DNA of 64,000 nucleotides, from NCBI RefSeq assembly GCF_037782385.1, contig NZ_JBBEXD010000004.1, positions 310,001 to 374,000 on the forward strand. The letters are read 5' to 3'. Source of the stretch: Ascidiimonas meishanensis (GTDB lineage: Bacteria > Bacteroidota > Bacteroidia > Flavobacteriales > Flavobacteriaceae). This document shows, in pieces, positions 8,263 to 15,576 of this stretch; position 1 is the stretch's first letter, and each line of letters starts with the position of its first letter. The translations under genes were made by a program, and so were the position numbers. The notes under the pieces were generated by a model. It ran no database searches. It was not told where the DNA came from and saw nothing but the letters and a program-made list of their open reading frames with translations.

Positions 8263-8823
8263 ATGAAAAAAATATTCTGCGCCCTTTTTATTTTAACATC
8301 CTTTCTTGGTTTTTCTCAAGAAGATATTCCAGAAGCTGAATTTGTTGGTGAGGCATTTGTAATTCAGCCTGATAATTCTATTGTTAAATTAAAGAAAGAA
8401 ACGGTTAAAATAAGAACAAGAACAGGGGTAAGTGTTTATCTTACTGGAGTAGGAAAAACAAAAACTAAGATAAGTACAGATGGCTGCTGCTCTGAAGTTG
8501 TTATCAAACCTAAAGATGAAATTAAGATTGTAGTTAAAGCAGCTAATAATGACAATGATCCTATATCTGCTATTCAGATATTTAAATTAACACAAAAGAA
8601 AAATAAAAGAGTTGCCGAATTAGCTTCTTTTGGAACTTTTAGTGGCAACGATAATAATAAGCTTGATTACCTAAAATTCAATGGAGAAAAGTATGGGGAG
8701 AATTCATATTTACTAACTATAAAAGAATTTGAAAGAGGTGCAGAGTATGGTATTATGCTTGCTGTGACCAATGTCTATGTTCAAACTTCCAATACCGTTA
8801 TATCTACATTTGCTGTTGAATAA
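8263..8823 (+). CDS. Secreted protein of unknown function
   Basis: A 186-residue protein with a clear Sec signal peptide (MKKIFCALFILTSFLGFSQ, cleavage after the Q or just past it). The mature part is predicted mostly beta strand, with a run of Lys/Thr-rich strands and a Cys pair in DGCCSEV. No domain is recognised and no T9SS sorting domain is present, so the product is probably periplasmic. It is a single-gene unit, with the tRNA-derived repeats starting about 80 bases downstream. Function not assigned. Confidence 0.75.
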   Translation: MKKIFCALFILTSFLGFSQEDIPEAEFVGEAFVIQPDNSIVKLKKETVKIRTRTGVSVYLTGVGKTKTKISTDGCCSEVVIKPKDEIKIVVKAANNDNDPISAIQIFKLTQKKNKRVAELASFGTFSGNDNNKLDYLKFNGEKYGENSYLLTIKEFERGAEYGIMLAVTNVYVQTSNTVISTFAVE

Positions 8824-8903
8824 AACCTAAAGCTAGTAGACTTTAAAGCATTTAAGTAACTTGTTATTTTAAAAAGCTTGATTTCCATACTTTTAAGATG
8901 AAT

Positions 8904-8998
8904 CCTATAAAAAGCTTCTTGTGACAGAGAAGCTTTTGAACTTGTGCGGGCGAAAGGACTCCCTTCGATTTCACTCAGGGTAAACTTCTCGTCCTTCC
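8904..8998 (-). repeat. Degenerate copy 1 of the tRNA-Leu 3' end with its terminator and a REP-like palindrome
   Basis: Contains a decayed terminator arm, then ACAGAGAAGCTTTTGAAC and the last 17 bases of the tRNA-Leu gene (8945-8961; TGCGGGCGAAAGGACTC on the plus strand). Where the true tRNA continues with CGAACC, this copy has CCCTTCGATTTCACTCAGGG (8961-8980), a REP-like imperfect palindrome. Period to copy 2 is 113 bases. Confidence 0.8.
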
Positions 8999-9015
8999 TA
9001 TCTATTAATTGATTC

Positions 9016-9111
9016 CCTACAAAAAAGCCTCTCAATACAGAGAAGCTTTTGAACTTGTGCGGGCGAAAGGACTCCCTGCGATTTCACTCAGGGTAAACTT
9101 CTCGTCCTTCC
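9016..9111 (-). repeat. Copy 2 of the tRNA-Leu 3' end, terminator and REP-like palindrome
   Basis: Nearly identical to copy 1 over its right two thirds and to the real tRNA downstream region over its left 58 bases (CCTACAAAAAAGCCTCTC then ACAGAGAAGC). The tRNA fragment starts at 9058, and the palindrome (9074-9093) differs from copy 1 by one base. Distance to the matching point in the real tRNA is 115 bases. Confidence 0.85.
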
Positions 9112-9133
9112 CATTTTTTAAATTATTACCTAC

Positions 9134-9162
9134 AAAAAAAGCCTCTCAATACAGAGAAGCTT
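9134..9162 (-). terminator. Terminator of tRNA-Leu
   Basis: On the minus strand AGCTTCTC pairs with GAGAGGCT across a six-base loop (one mismatch), followed by seven T residues. It lies about 11 bases after the tRNA 3' end. Confidence 0.75.
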
Positions 9163-9172
9163 TTTGAACTTG

Positions 9173-9254
9173 TGCGGGCGAAAGGACTCGAACCTTCACA
9201 CCTCACGGCACTAGATCCTAAGTCTAGCGTGTCTACCAATTTCACCACGCCCGC
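9173..9254 (-). tRNA. tRNA-Leu (anticodon UAG)
   Basis: An 82-base cloverleaf on the minus strand. The acceptor stem GCGGGCG (from 9254) pairs with CGCCCGC (9174-9180) and the discriminator A is at 9173. The D arm contains GGTAGACACGC, the anticodon stem CTAGA/TCTAG encloses loop CTTAGGA with UAG at 9218-9220, a long variable arm typical of Leu follows, and the T arm reads GGTTCGAGTCC. CCA is not encoded. The gene is single and carries its own promoter and terminator. Confidence 0.95.
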
Positions 9255-9293
9255 AAGTGATTGCTAAGTTAATAGCTGGGTAAATTGTGGGTG

Positions 9294-9323
9294 CAAATAT
9301 AAGCAAGATTTTGGATAAACAAA
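9294..9323 (-). promoter_or_regulatory. Promoter of tRNA-Leu
   Basis: Read on the minus strand: TTTG (9320-9323), 18 bases, then TATATTTG (9294-9301). This fits the Bacteroidota sigma-70 consensus TTTG-N19-TAnnTTTG and would start transcription about 30 bases before the tRNA. Confidence 0.6.
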
Positions 9324-9389
9324 TTCATTTGTAGAAAAAAATGATGTTTCTAAATACATCTTACAAGTGCTATTTACACTTCATTTTTG

Positions 9390-9397
9390 TAAATTTG
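9390..9397 (+). promoter_or_regulatory. Possible -7 box for the dipeptidase operon (TAAATTTG)
   Basis: TAAATTTG matches TAnnTTTG and lies 22 bases before the ATG at 9419. No TTTG is found at the ideal upstream distance, so this is tentative. Confidence 0.4.
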
Positions 9398-9418
9398 AGC
9401 TATAATTAAATATACTCC

Positions 9419-10807
9419 ATGGAAAATATAGATTCCTATATTGAAAATAACAAAACTAGATTTATAGAAGAACTTATTGAACTGCTCAAAATTCCTTCGG
9501 TAAGTGCTGATGCAGCCTATTCTCAAGATGTATTAAACACTGCTGATGCAGTAAAGAAAGCATTGGAAACTGCAGGCTGTGATTTGGTGGAAATTTGTGA
9601 AACACCTGGATATCCAATTATTTATGCAGAAAAAATAATAAATCCTGAACTACCTACAGTACTAGTATATGGACATTATGATGTACAACCACCAGATCCT
9701 ATTAATTTATGGGAAAGTGGCCCATTTGAACCCGTTATTAAAGAAACATCAATTCACCCAGATGGCGCTATTTTTGCAAGAGGAGCATGTGATGACAAAG
9801 GACAAATGTATATGCATGTAAAGGCAGTAGAATACATGATTCAAACCAATCAACTTCCCTGTAACGTTAAATTTATGATTGAAGGAGAAGAAGAAGTTGG
9901 ATCTGTGAGCCTTTCTAGTTTCGTAGCACAAAATCAACATAAACTTGCTAACGATGTAATTCTAATTTCAGATACTGGCATGATTGCCCAAGATATACCC
10001 TCAATTACAACTGGGCTTCGTGGACTAAGCTATGTTGAAGTAGAAGTTACAGGACCAAATCGTGATTTACATTCCGGATTGTATGGAGGCGCTGTTGCCA
10101 ATCCAATTAATATACTGGCCAAAATGATTGCATCACTCCACGATGAAAATAACCATATTACCATTCCCGGATTTTATGATAAGGTGGAAGAATTATCAAA
10201 AGAAGAAAGAGCTAAGATGGGAGAAGCCCCCTTCTCTTTACAAAATTATAAGAACGCCTTAGATATCAAAGAAGTTTATGGAGAAAATGGATATACTACG
10301 AATGAACGTAATTCCATTCGTCCAACGCTAGATGTAAATGGTATTTGGGGAGGATATACAGGTGAAGGTGCTAAAACGGTCATCGCTTCAAAAGCGTATG
10401 CAAAAATATCTATGCGTCTGGTTCCTAATCAAGATTGGAAAGAGATTACAGATTTATTTACCCAACATTTTGAGAATATTGCTCCTAATAGTGTAACCGT
10501 TAAAGTAACCCCTCATCACGGTGGACAGGGTTATGTAACCCCTATTGATAGCATTGGATATCAGGCAGCATCAAAAGCATACCAGCACACTTTTGGTAAA
10601 ATTCCTATCCCCCAGAGAAGCGGTGGTAGTATCCCCATTGTATCACTTTTTGAAAAAGAACTTAACAGTAAAACCATTCTTATGGGTTTTGGATTAGATA
10701 GTGATGCCATTCATTCGCCAAATGAACATTTTGGAATATTCAATTATTTGAAAGGAATAGAAACGATCCCCTATTTCTATAAATATTTTGCAGAAATGCA
10801 CTCTTAG
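9419..10807 (+). CDS. M20-family dipeptidase
   Basis: A 462-residue cytosolic metallopeptidase of the M20/M25/M40 clan, close in length and motifs to CNDP-type dipeptidases. Metal site motifs are in order: YGHYDVQPP (His86, Asp88), RGACDDKGQ (bridging Asp125/126), EGEEEVGS (catalytic and ligand Glu about 157-159), SDTGM (Asp ligand) and, near the C-terminus, GLDSDAIHSPNEH with the last His ligand. The dimerisation/lid domain with DLHSGLYGG lies at about 215-330. It would hydrolyse dipeptides using two zinc or manganese ions. No signal peptide. The DUF3267 gene follows after 15 bases. Confidence 0.93.
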   Translation: MENIDSYIENNKTRFIEELIELLKIPSVSADAAYSQDVLNTADAVKKALETAGCDLVEICETPGYPIIYAEKIINPELPTVLVYGHYDVQPPDPINLWESGPFEPVIKETSIHPDGAIFARGACDDKGQMYMHVKAVEYMIQTNQLPCNVKFMIEGEEEVGSVSLSSFVAQNQHKLANDVILISDTGMIAQDIPSITTGLRGLSYVEVEVTGPNRDLHSGLYGGAVANPINILAKMIASLHDENNHITIPGFYDKVEELSKEERAKMGEAPFSLQNYKNALDIKEVYGENGYTTNERNSIRPTLDVNGIWGGYTGEGAKTVIASKAYAKISMRLVPNQDWKEITDLFTQHFENIAPNSVTVKVTPHHGGQGYVTPIDSIGYQAASKAYQHTFGKIPIPQRSGGSIPIVSLFEKELNSKTILMGFGLDSDAIHSPNEHFGIFNYLKGIETIPYFYKYFAEMHS

Positions 10808-10822
10808 AAAGCAATCAATAAA

Positions 10823-11449
10823 ATGAAAGTTCCAGAAAACTGGGAGTTGCTTAAAAAAGTTTCACACAATGAAATTAAGCCCTTTGTCAAAGAATGTTTG
10901 GAAATAAATGGTTTTTATAAGCGTTTTTATTTTTTAATTATGCTTATTTCTATAGCAACTCTCACTGCTGTAATTACATTTACCATAGTAACATACTTTA
11001 CAAAAGGTGATCTTCATGGGGTTGTCCAGTTACTCTCGTCATTTTTATTTAGCTTCACAATACTTGTTCTCATTCATGAGTTAATTCATGCCATAGCATA
11101 TAAGATAATGGGGGCTAAAAACGTTTATTTTGGAGGAAGTATTAAAAAATTCATATTCTATGCTGCAAGCGATCAAGACATTGTTAACGGCATTGCTTTT
11201 AGGTTCATAGCCTTAGCTCCATTTGTTATTGTTTTGGTAATTGTTATCTTACTTTATTTGATTTTTCCGGTATACCATATATTTTTTCTTACCATAGGTA
11301 CACTCCACACCTTGTTTTGTGGAGGTGATTTTGCAATGGTGAATTACATTAGTCAATATCCCTTAGATTCTGTATTAACCTTTGATTCTAAAATCAATAA
11401 AGAAAGCTACTTTTATCTTTGCTCTTCCGAAAATCCAAAAGCCAAGTAA
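10823..11449 (+). CDS. DUF3267 putative membrane zinc metalloprotease
   Basis: A 208-residue protein with four predicted membrane helices (about 35-60, 67-90, 125-150, 150-170). A zincin motif HELIH (His85, Glu86, His89) lies in the second helix, as in DUF3267 proteins. A later segment, HTLFCGGDFAMVNYI, could supply the third ligand (Asp). The family is predicted to be intramembrane-type peptidases, but no substrate is established. It starts 15 bases after the dipeptidase stop, so they probably share a transcript. The next gene (DUF4407) starts 53 bases later. Confidence 0.82.
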   Translation: MKVPENWELLKKVSHNEIKPFVKECLEINGFYKRFYFLIMLISIATLTAVITFTIVTYFTKGDLHGVVQLLSSFLFSFTILVLIHELIHAIAYKIMGAKNVYFGGSIKKFIFYAASDQDIVNGIAFRFIALAPFVIVLVIVILLYLIFPVYHIFFLTIGTLHTLFCGGDFAMVNYISQYPLDSVLTFDSKINKESYFYLCSSENPKAK

Positions 11450-11502
11450 CATTTTAAGTTTCCCTGCGTTGTTATAACATACATCAATCAAAACTCCCAG
11501 TT

Positions 11503-12603
11503 ATGCTAAAACGTTTCTTTATTATTTGTTCTGGTGCTGACCTTGAATTACTTGACAATTGCTCCAATGGTGAGCAAAACAAATACGCAGGAATTGGCGC
11601 TACGGTATTTTTTACCGCAATGATGGCTTTTATTGCAGGATCTTATGCTCTTTATACCGTTTTTGACAATAGCTATATCGCCATATCATTTGGATTGATT
11701 TGGGGACTTTTAATCTTCAACCTGGATAGATTTATTGTAAGTACCATCAGAAAAAAAGATTCTTTTAGGAGTGAATTAATTCAGGCTACACCCAGAATTA
11801 TATTAGCCGTAATAATAGCGGTAGTTATCTCAAAACCCTTAGAACTTAAAATTTTTGAGAAAGAAATTAATCAAGTATTGCTAGAAGAAAAAAATCAGAT
11901 GACCCTAGAGAACAAAGGGCAAATAGCGGCACAATACACGCCAAGGATCACTAACTTAAAACAGGAAGTTGCTACTTTACAAGGGCAGATTGTTTCAAAA
12001 GAAGCAGAAGTAAACACCCTTTATGAAACATTTATTACGGAAGCAGAAGGTACTTCTGGTACTTTTAAACTGGGTAAAGGACCTGTTTACCAAGAAAAGA
12101 GGGAAAAACATGATGCTGCACTTGCCGAATTACAAAATTTACGTCTTGAAAATCTACAAAAAATTAAAGCCAAAGAACTAGAACTTGCCTCTATTAATAA
12201 TACTTTTAATGAGAAGGTACTAAAAACTCAACCTATTATTGATGGTTTTGATGGCTTGATGGCAAGAATTAATGCACTTTCTAAATTGCCATGGTTGCCC
12301 TCTTTTTTTATTTTCCTTTTATTTTTAGCTATTGAAACCTCTCCGATTATTGCAAAATTGTTAACAGACCGTGGTGTATACGACATGAAGTTAGAAGATT
12401 ACGAGAATACAGTAAAAGCCAATGTTACACAAAGAAATAAAGAACGAGCTAGTATGACCGAAGCTGGTTTTGTTATTAATGATAAAATTTACAAGGATAT
12501 CACAGAAGATTCTGAATTGTACGATTATAAAAAACAAAAATCAAAGGCTGTTCTACAAATGCAGGCAGATGCATTTTACGATAGACAAAAGAATAGCCTC
12601 TAA
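11503..12603 (+). CDS. DUF4407 membrane protein
   Basis: A 366-residue protein matching the DUF4407 family: an N-terminal segment with CSGADLELLDNC, paired helices (about 28-50 and 58-75, ending LIFNLDRFIV), a third at about 98-115, a long periplasmic coiled coil (about 120-250) and a fourth helix (about 265-285, FFIFLLFLAIETSPI), then a charged cytosolic tail. The NLDRFIV and ETSPI motifs are typical of the family. Function is unknown. It may belong to the dipeptidase/DUF3267 operon; a strong terminator follows. Confidence 0.85.
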   Translation: MLKRFFIICSGADLELLDNCSNGEQNKYAGIGATVFFTAMMAFIAGSYALYTVFDNSYIAISFGLIWGLLIFNLDRFIVSTIRKKDSFRSELIQATPRIILAVIIAVVISKPLELKIFEKEINQVLLEEKNQMTLENKGQIAAQYTPRITNLKQEVATLQGQIVSKEAEVNTLYETFITEAEGTSGTFKLGKGPVYQEKREKHDAALAELQNLRLENLQKIKAKELELASINNTFNEKVLKTQPIIDGFDGLMARINALSKLPWLPSFFIFLLFLAIETSPIIAKLLTDRGVYDMKLEDYENTVKANVTQRNKERASMTEAGFVINDKIYKDITEDSELYDYKKQKSKAVLQMQADAFYDRQKNSL

Positions 12604-12607
12604 AAGT

Positions 12608-12653
12608 AAATGCACCTGGCAAAGAATTGGGGGAACTTTGCAGGTGCATTTTA
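12608..12653 (+). terminator. Strong hairpin terminator after the DUF4407 gene
   Basis: AAATGCACCT-G-GCAAAG pairs with CTTTGC-AGGTGCATTT, a stem of about 16 pairs with one bulged base, followed by TTTTAATAAA. It starts 5 bases after the stop codon at 12603. Confidence 0.8.
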
Positions 12654-12808
12654 ATAAACTTCAAAAGCAGGTTTAGAGTATATTTTAATCTGTGGTTTTA
12701 TTTCTTATTCAAAAGTAGGTTAAGTAATGTTTTTGTTTGATTTATTTAGACCATTGAGCCATTAGCTAAGATGAATGGTAGTAATAGATAGATTAACATA
12801 CGAATCTA

Positions 12809-13036
12809 TTACACTGTCTCCATTCGTAGATGTTTGATCATTTTTTGTTGGGCCGCTTTCTGAGCTGCAGATAATGAATTCTTAAGATCTTTTTTTGAAG
12901 TAGCAGCAGCTATTGTTCTTCCATGAAAAAACGTGCCCCACCAATAACCTTCTAATTTTTCAATGAACCGAATTTGTAGAAGATATCCATCCTCCGTTTT
13001 CGTTTCCTTACTCCACTTATTACCATTCCATTTCAT
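12809..13036 (-). CDS. Small conserved-looking hypothetical protein
   Basis: A 75-residue basic protein with several Trp (MKWNGNKWSKETK, GYWWGTFFHGR) and a C-terminal Ala/Lys/Gln helix (KNSLSAAQKAAQQKMIKHL). It reads as a compact beta sheet followed by one helix; no signal or membrane segment. Composition and starting context look like a real gene, and it stands alone between two convergent terminators. No family is recognised. Confidence 0.55.
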   Translation of the reverse strand: MKWNGNKWSKETKTEDGYLLQIRFIEKLEGYWWGTFFHGRTIAAATSKKDLKNSLSAAQKAAQQKMIKHLRMETV

Positions 13037-13604
13037 AATTGCGATATTTACAGCTACTTAACTTTATTTCTTATTACAAGGTAAATTTAGATATATGGAT
13101 AGCCTAATCAGGATGTATTTCGACCAGTAGAGTTTTTGTAAGGTTAAATGGACAATAGAACGAGATAAATAGCTAAAAACAGAATACCCTGACAAGAAAA
13201 ATGTCAGGGTAAACTGGTCTTCAAAAATGGTTATATGTAATCTTGATTTATTCTAATTTCAGGGTGCCGAAGATACTTGTATTTTCAGTTCATCATTCTC
13301 ATTTTCGATTAATGGAATTTTTCCTACGATAAGTGGTCATTTTACGTCGATAAATTGTAAATAAAGAGAATTTTATTTCACTTAAATTAACGAATTTTTG
13401 TATTTTAAAAAGTGAATAGCTATTAGAAAAGATAAGGCTACTTATAATTATATATCCAACTATTTTTAAGTATAAGAGGACAACAATATACAAACTATTG
13501 CAAGTTGTTTGAAAGTTTTAAAAGATAGCTCTATGAGCAGATGTTCATTATAAAAATGGTATTAATTGTTGATCTCAACATTAGTTTAGTAATCTTAAAT
13601 GTAT
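13037..13604. other. Long intergenic region with one perfect hairpin
   Basis: About 570 AT-rich bases. TACCCTGACA (13185-13194) and TGTCAGGGTA (13202-13211) form a perfect 10-bp stem with a 7-base A-rich loop and no T tract on either strand. A frame at 13299-13493 is low complexity and not called. No RNA gene was recognised. Confidence 0.5.
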
Positions 13605-13657
13605 AAAAAATGCCTGCTCGGATTTGGGGGGGAATCATTACCGGCAGACACTTTTTG
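13605..13657 (-). terminator. Terminator of the GT2 gene at 13673
   Basis: On the minus strand TGTCTGCCGG and CCGAGCAGGCA form an imperfect stem around a C-rich loop and are followed by six T residues (A-run 13605-13610). Confidence 0.65.
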
Positions 13658-13672
13658 GCGTTATATTTTAAT

Positions 13673-14485
13673 TTAAGCTGCGCTTCTAAATACTAAGTTT
13701 TCTCGATTTGAATCTAATTTTAATACTTTGACAGTAGGTGTCTTAAATACGTTGATTAAACTATAAGCCAACCAGATATTAATTAGCCTATACGGAATTT
13801 GCAGCGCATCTTTCATTCCTAATTTAGAATCATCTGCATGTACCCATCTCAAAAGTGCCTTCTCTTTCATGTAATTCATTACATTTTTTCTACCATATTT
13901 AGATTTCATACGTAAAAATATCTCTACATCAAACAGCCATCTGCAAATAAAATCACTCTTAAATATTACTGGTATAATCTCTCTGGTAAACACTTTTGCT
14001 CCGCATTGAGTATCCTTAATGGGTAATCTTAAAATACCGTATATAAACGTTTTGATAACTTTTGAAAACAGTCCTCTTAAAGGGTTTCTTTCAATACCAT
14101 TTACAGAAATACTTCTGGAACCAAAAACTAATGAAAGGTTATGATCGCTCTTTAGTTTATCTACTAATAATTTAAAGTCTTTAAAATCGGTAGAAAGATC
14201 TGCATCCAAATATCCCACATAAGAAGCATCTACTCTATTAAATAAATAAGTTGCCCCTGCTTTAACCGCTGCAGCTTTGCCTTTATTTTGTTTTATATCT
14301 ACCACACTTATTCGTAGTGGAAATTTATTTTTCATTTCATTAAGAACCTTCATAGTATTATCCGTACTACCATCATTCACAAAGCATAAATGGAAGTTTT
14401 CCTCTACAGTAATAAAATCTAGAAATGCTTTTGTATTTATTCTTTTCTCTTCGTTATAACAAGGTATGATAATTCCAGTTTTCAT
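13673..14485 (-). CDS. Family 2 glycosyltransferase, polyprenyl-phosphate sugar synthase type
   Basis: A 270-residue GT-A enzyme of the dolichyl-phosphate glucosyltransferase/DPM1-like subgroup. Visible motifs: IIPCYNEEKR (donor site), FVNDGSTDNT, NKGKAAAVKAG, the metal-binding GYLDADLST, LVFGSR, and the subgroup signature DTQCGAKVF. No membrane anchor is evident, fitting a peripheral enzyme that loads a sugar from a nucleotide donor onto a polyprenyl phosphate. A closely similar gene lies 180 bases upstream on the same strand, separated by a terminator. The sugar is unknown. It probably feeds the glycan locus that begins at 15577. Confidence 0.88.
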   Translation of the reverse strand: MKTGIIIPCYNEEKRINTKAFLDFITVEENFHLCFVNDGSTDNTMKVLNEMKNKFPLRISVVDIKQNKGKAAAVKAGATYLFNRVDASYVGYLDADLSTDFKDFKLLVDKLKSDHNLSLVFGSRSISVNGIERNPLRGLFSKVIKTFIYGILRLPIKDTQCGAKVFTREIIPVIFKSDFICRWLFDVEIFLRMKSKYGRKNVMNYMKEKALLRWVHADDSKLGMKDALQIPYRLINIWLAYSLINVFKTPTVKVLKLDSNRENLVFRSAA

Positions 14486-14612
14486 AATTCTTTGATTTGA
14501 GGTTTATGAGGTAAAAGTACTTGGTAAAGGGAGTTGGCTTAGACTATTTTCGGTTGACAGCCATGAACCATAGACGAATTGTAACTTTAATAAGGTTAAA
14601 TTCATTCCAAAG

Positions 14613-14644
14613 AAAAGCCCCTAGATTGAAATCTAGGAGCTTTT
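14613..14644 (-). terminator. Hairpin terminator between the two GT2 genes
   Basis: AAAAGC-C-CCTAGATT pairs with AATCTAGG-A-GCTTTT around GA (one mismatch). On the minus strand it is followed by TTTTCTTT, ending transcription of the upstream GT2 gene at 14666. Confidence 0.8.
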
Positions 14645-14665
14645 AAAAAATACTAAATGTAAATA

Positions 14666-15448
14666 TTAATTCATAGGCTCAAATTGAAGTTGTTTGATAT
14701 CTGTTTTAAGATCTATACCTCTAAATCTGTAGGCAAAATAGATAGCACTAATGTCTTTAAATGCCAAAACAAAATCTCTTTTACGCAATCTTGATTCACC
14801 TACCGCTTGCCAATCTTTTAGCTCGAATTGATGAATTTCTCCTCTAGAGCCTTCTTCTTTAGTTTTATTAATACATCTAATAAAAAGTTCAATATCAAAT
14901 AACCATTTACTCAAAAAGGGCTTATTAAAAATATAAGGTATGATAGCTGCTTTAAATATTTTAGCACCACATTGCGTGTCTTCAAAAGGAAGTCCAAAAG
15001 TAGTACGTATGACATACTTTGCAGTTCCCGAAATCACCTTTCTAACATAAGATTTTACAATTTTGGTATTTTCCCCTCTCGTGCCACATATAAAATCACA
15101 GTTAGCAGTGTTTTCTAATTGTTGATTCATCTGATGATATTCATCTAAAGAAGTAGAGAGATCTGCATCCAAAAACCCTAATTGATCTAATTTATGATTT
15201 AAGTACAAATGCTTTGTACCTTCAAGAATGGCAAAGGATTTTCCCTTATTTAAAGAAAGATTTAATATACTTATATTTTCAGCTGATTCTTCCTTTAATT
15301 GTTTTAAAACCTTTAGTGTATTATCTTTACTTCCATCATTAACAAAACAGAGGTGATAATTTTGGTGCGTTTTAATAAACTCTTTAAAGACTTTCTTTTG
15401 TAGGCGTTTTTCCTCGTTAAAACAAGGAATAATAATTCCGTAGTTCAT
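14666..15448 (-). CDS. Family 2 glycosyltransferase, paralogue of the 13673 gene
   Basis: A 260-residue paralogue with the same motif order: IIPCFNEEKR, FVNDGSKDNT, NKGKSFAILEG, GFLDADLST (metal site), ICGTRG and DTQCGAKIF. Divergence between the copies is large in the C-terminal third, so they probably differ in donor or lipid acceptor rather than being a recent duplicate. It is divergent from the 1030-residue membrane protein gene at 15577; the 128-base gap must hold both promoters. Most likely it supplies a polyprenyl-linked sugar to that protein, which looks like a GT-C-type enzyme that would use such donors. Confidence 0.88.
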   Translation of the reverse strand: MNYGIIIPCFNEEKRLQKKVFKEFIKTHQNYHLCFVNDGSKDNTLKVLKQLKEESAENISILNLSLNKGKSFAILEGTKHLYLNHKLDQLGFLDADLSTSLDEYHQMNQQLENTANCDFICGTRGENTKIVKSYVRKVISGTAKYVIRTTFGLPFEDTQCGAKIFKAAIIPYIFNKPFLSKWLFDIELFIRCINKTKEEGSRGEIHQFELKDWQAVGESRLRKRDFVLAFKDISAIYFAYRFRGIDLKTDIKQLQFEPMN

Positions 15449-15576
15449 ACAATTTTAAGATTTGGGTTCAAGTTAATTTGGGACGTACCAGATATATAAT
15501 GGGGCTTAACACCTTGTACTTTGTTGAAGGGCATTACAAATATAGTTAAACAAAATTAACATTTGATATTTTTTCG

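Noticed and set aside
8781..9035. 84-codon minus-strand frame across the tRNA-derived repeats
   Set aside because: Its sequence is the repeat and palindrome read as protein.
8904..9254. CRISPR-like array
   Set aside because: Only two near copies plus the tRNA, unit length near 95 bases, and repeat content is tRNA/REP-derived; no cas genes.
13299..13493. 64-codon minus-strand frame
   Set aside because: Repetitive hydrophobic/basic stretch in AT-rich DNA, no supporting context.
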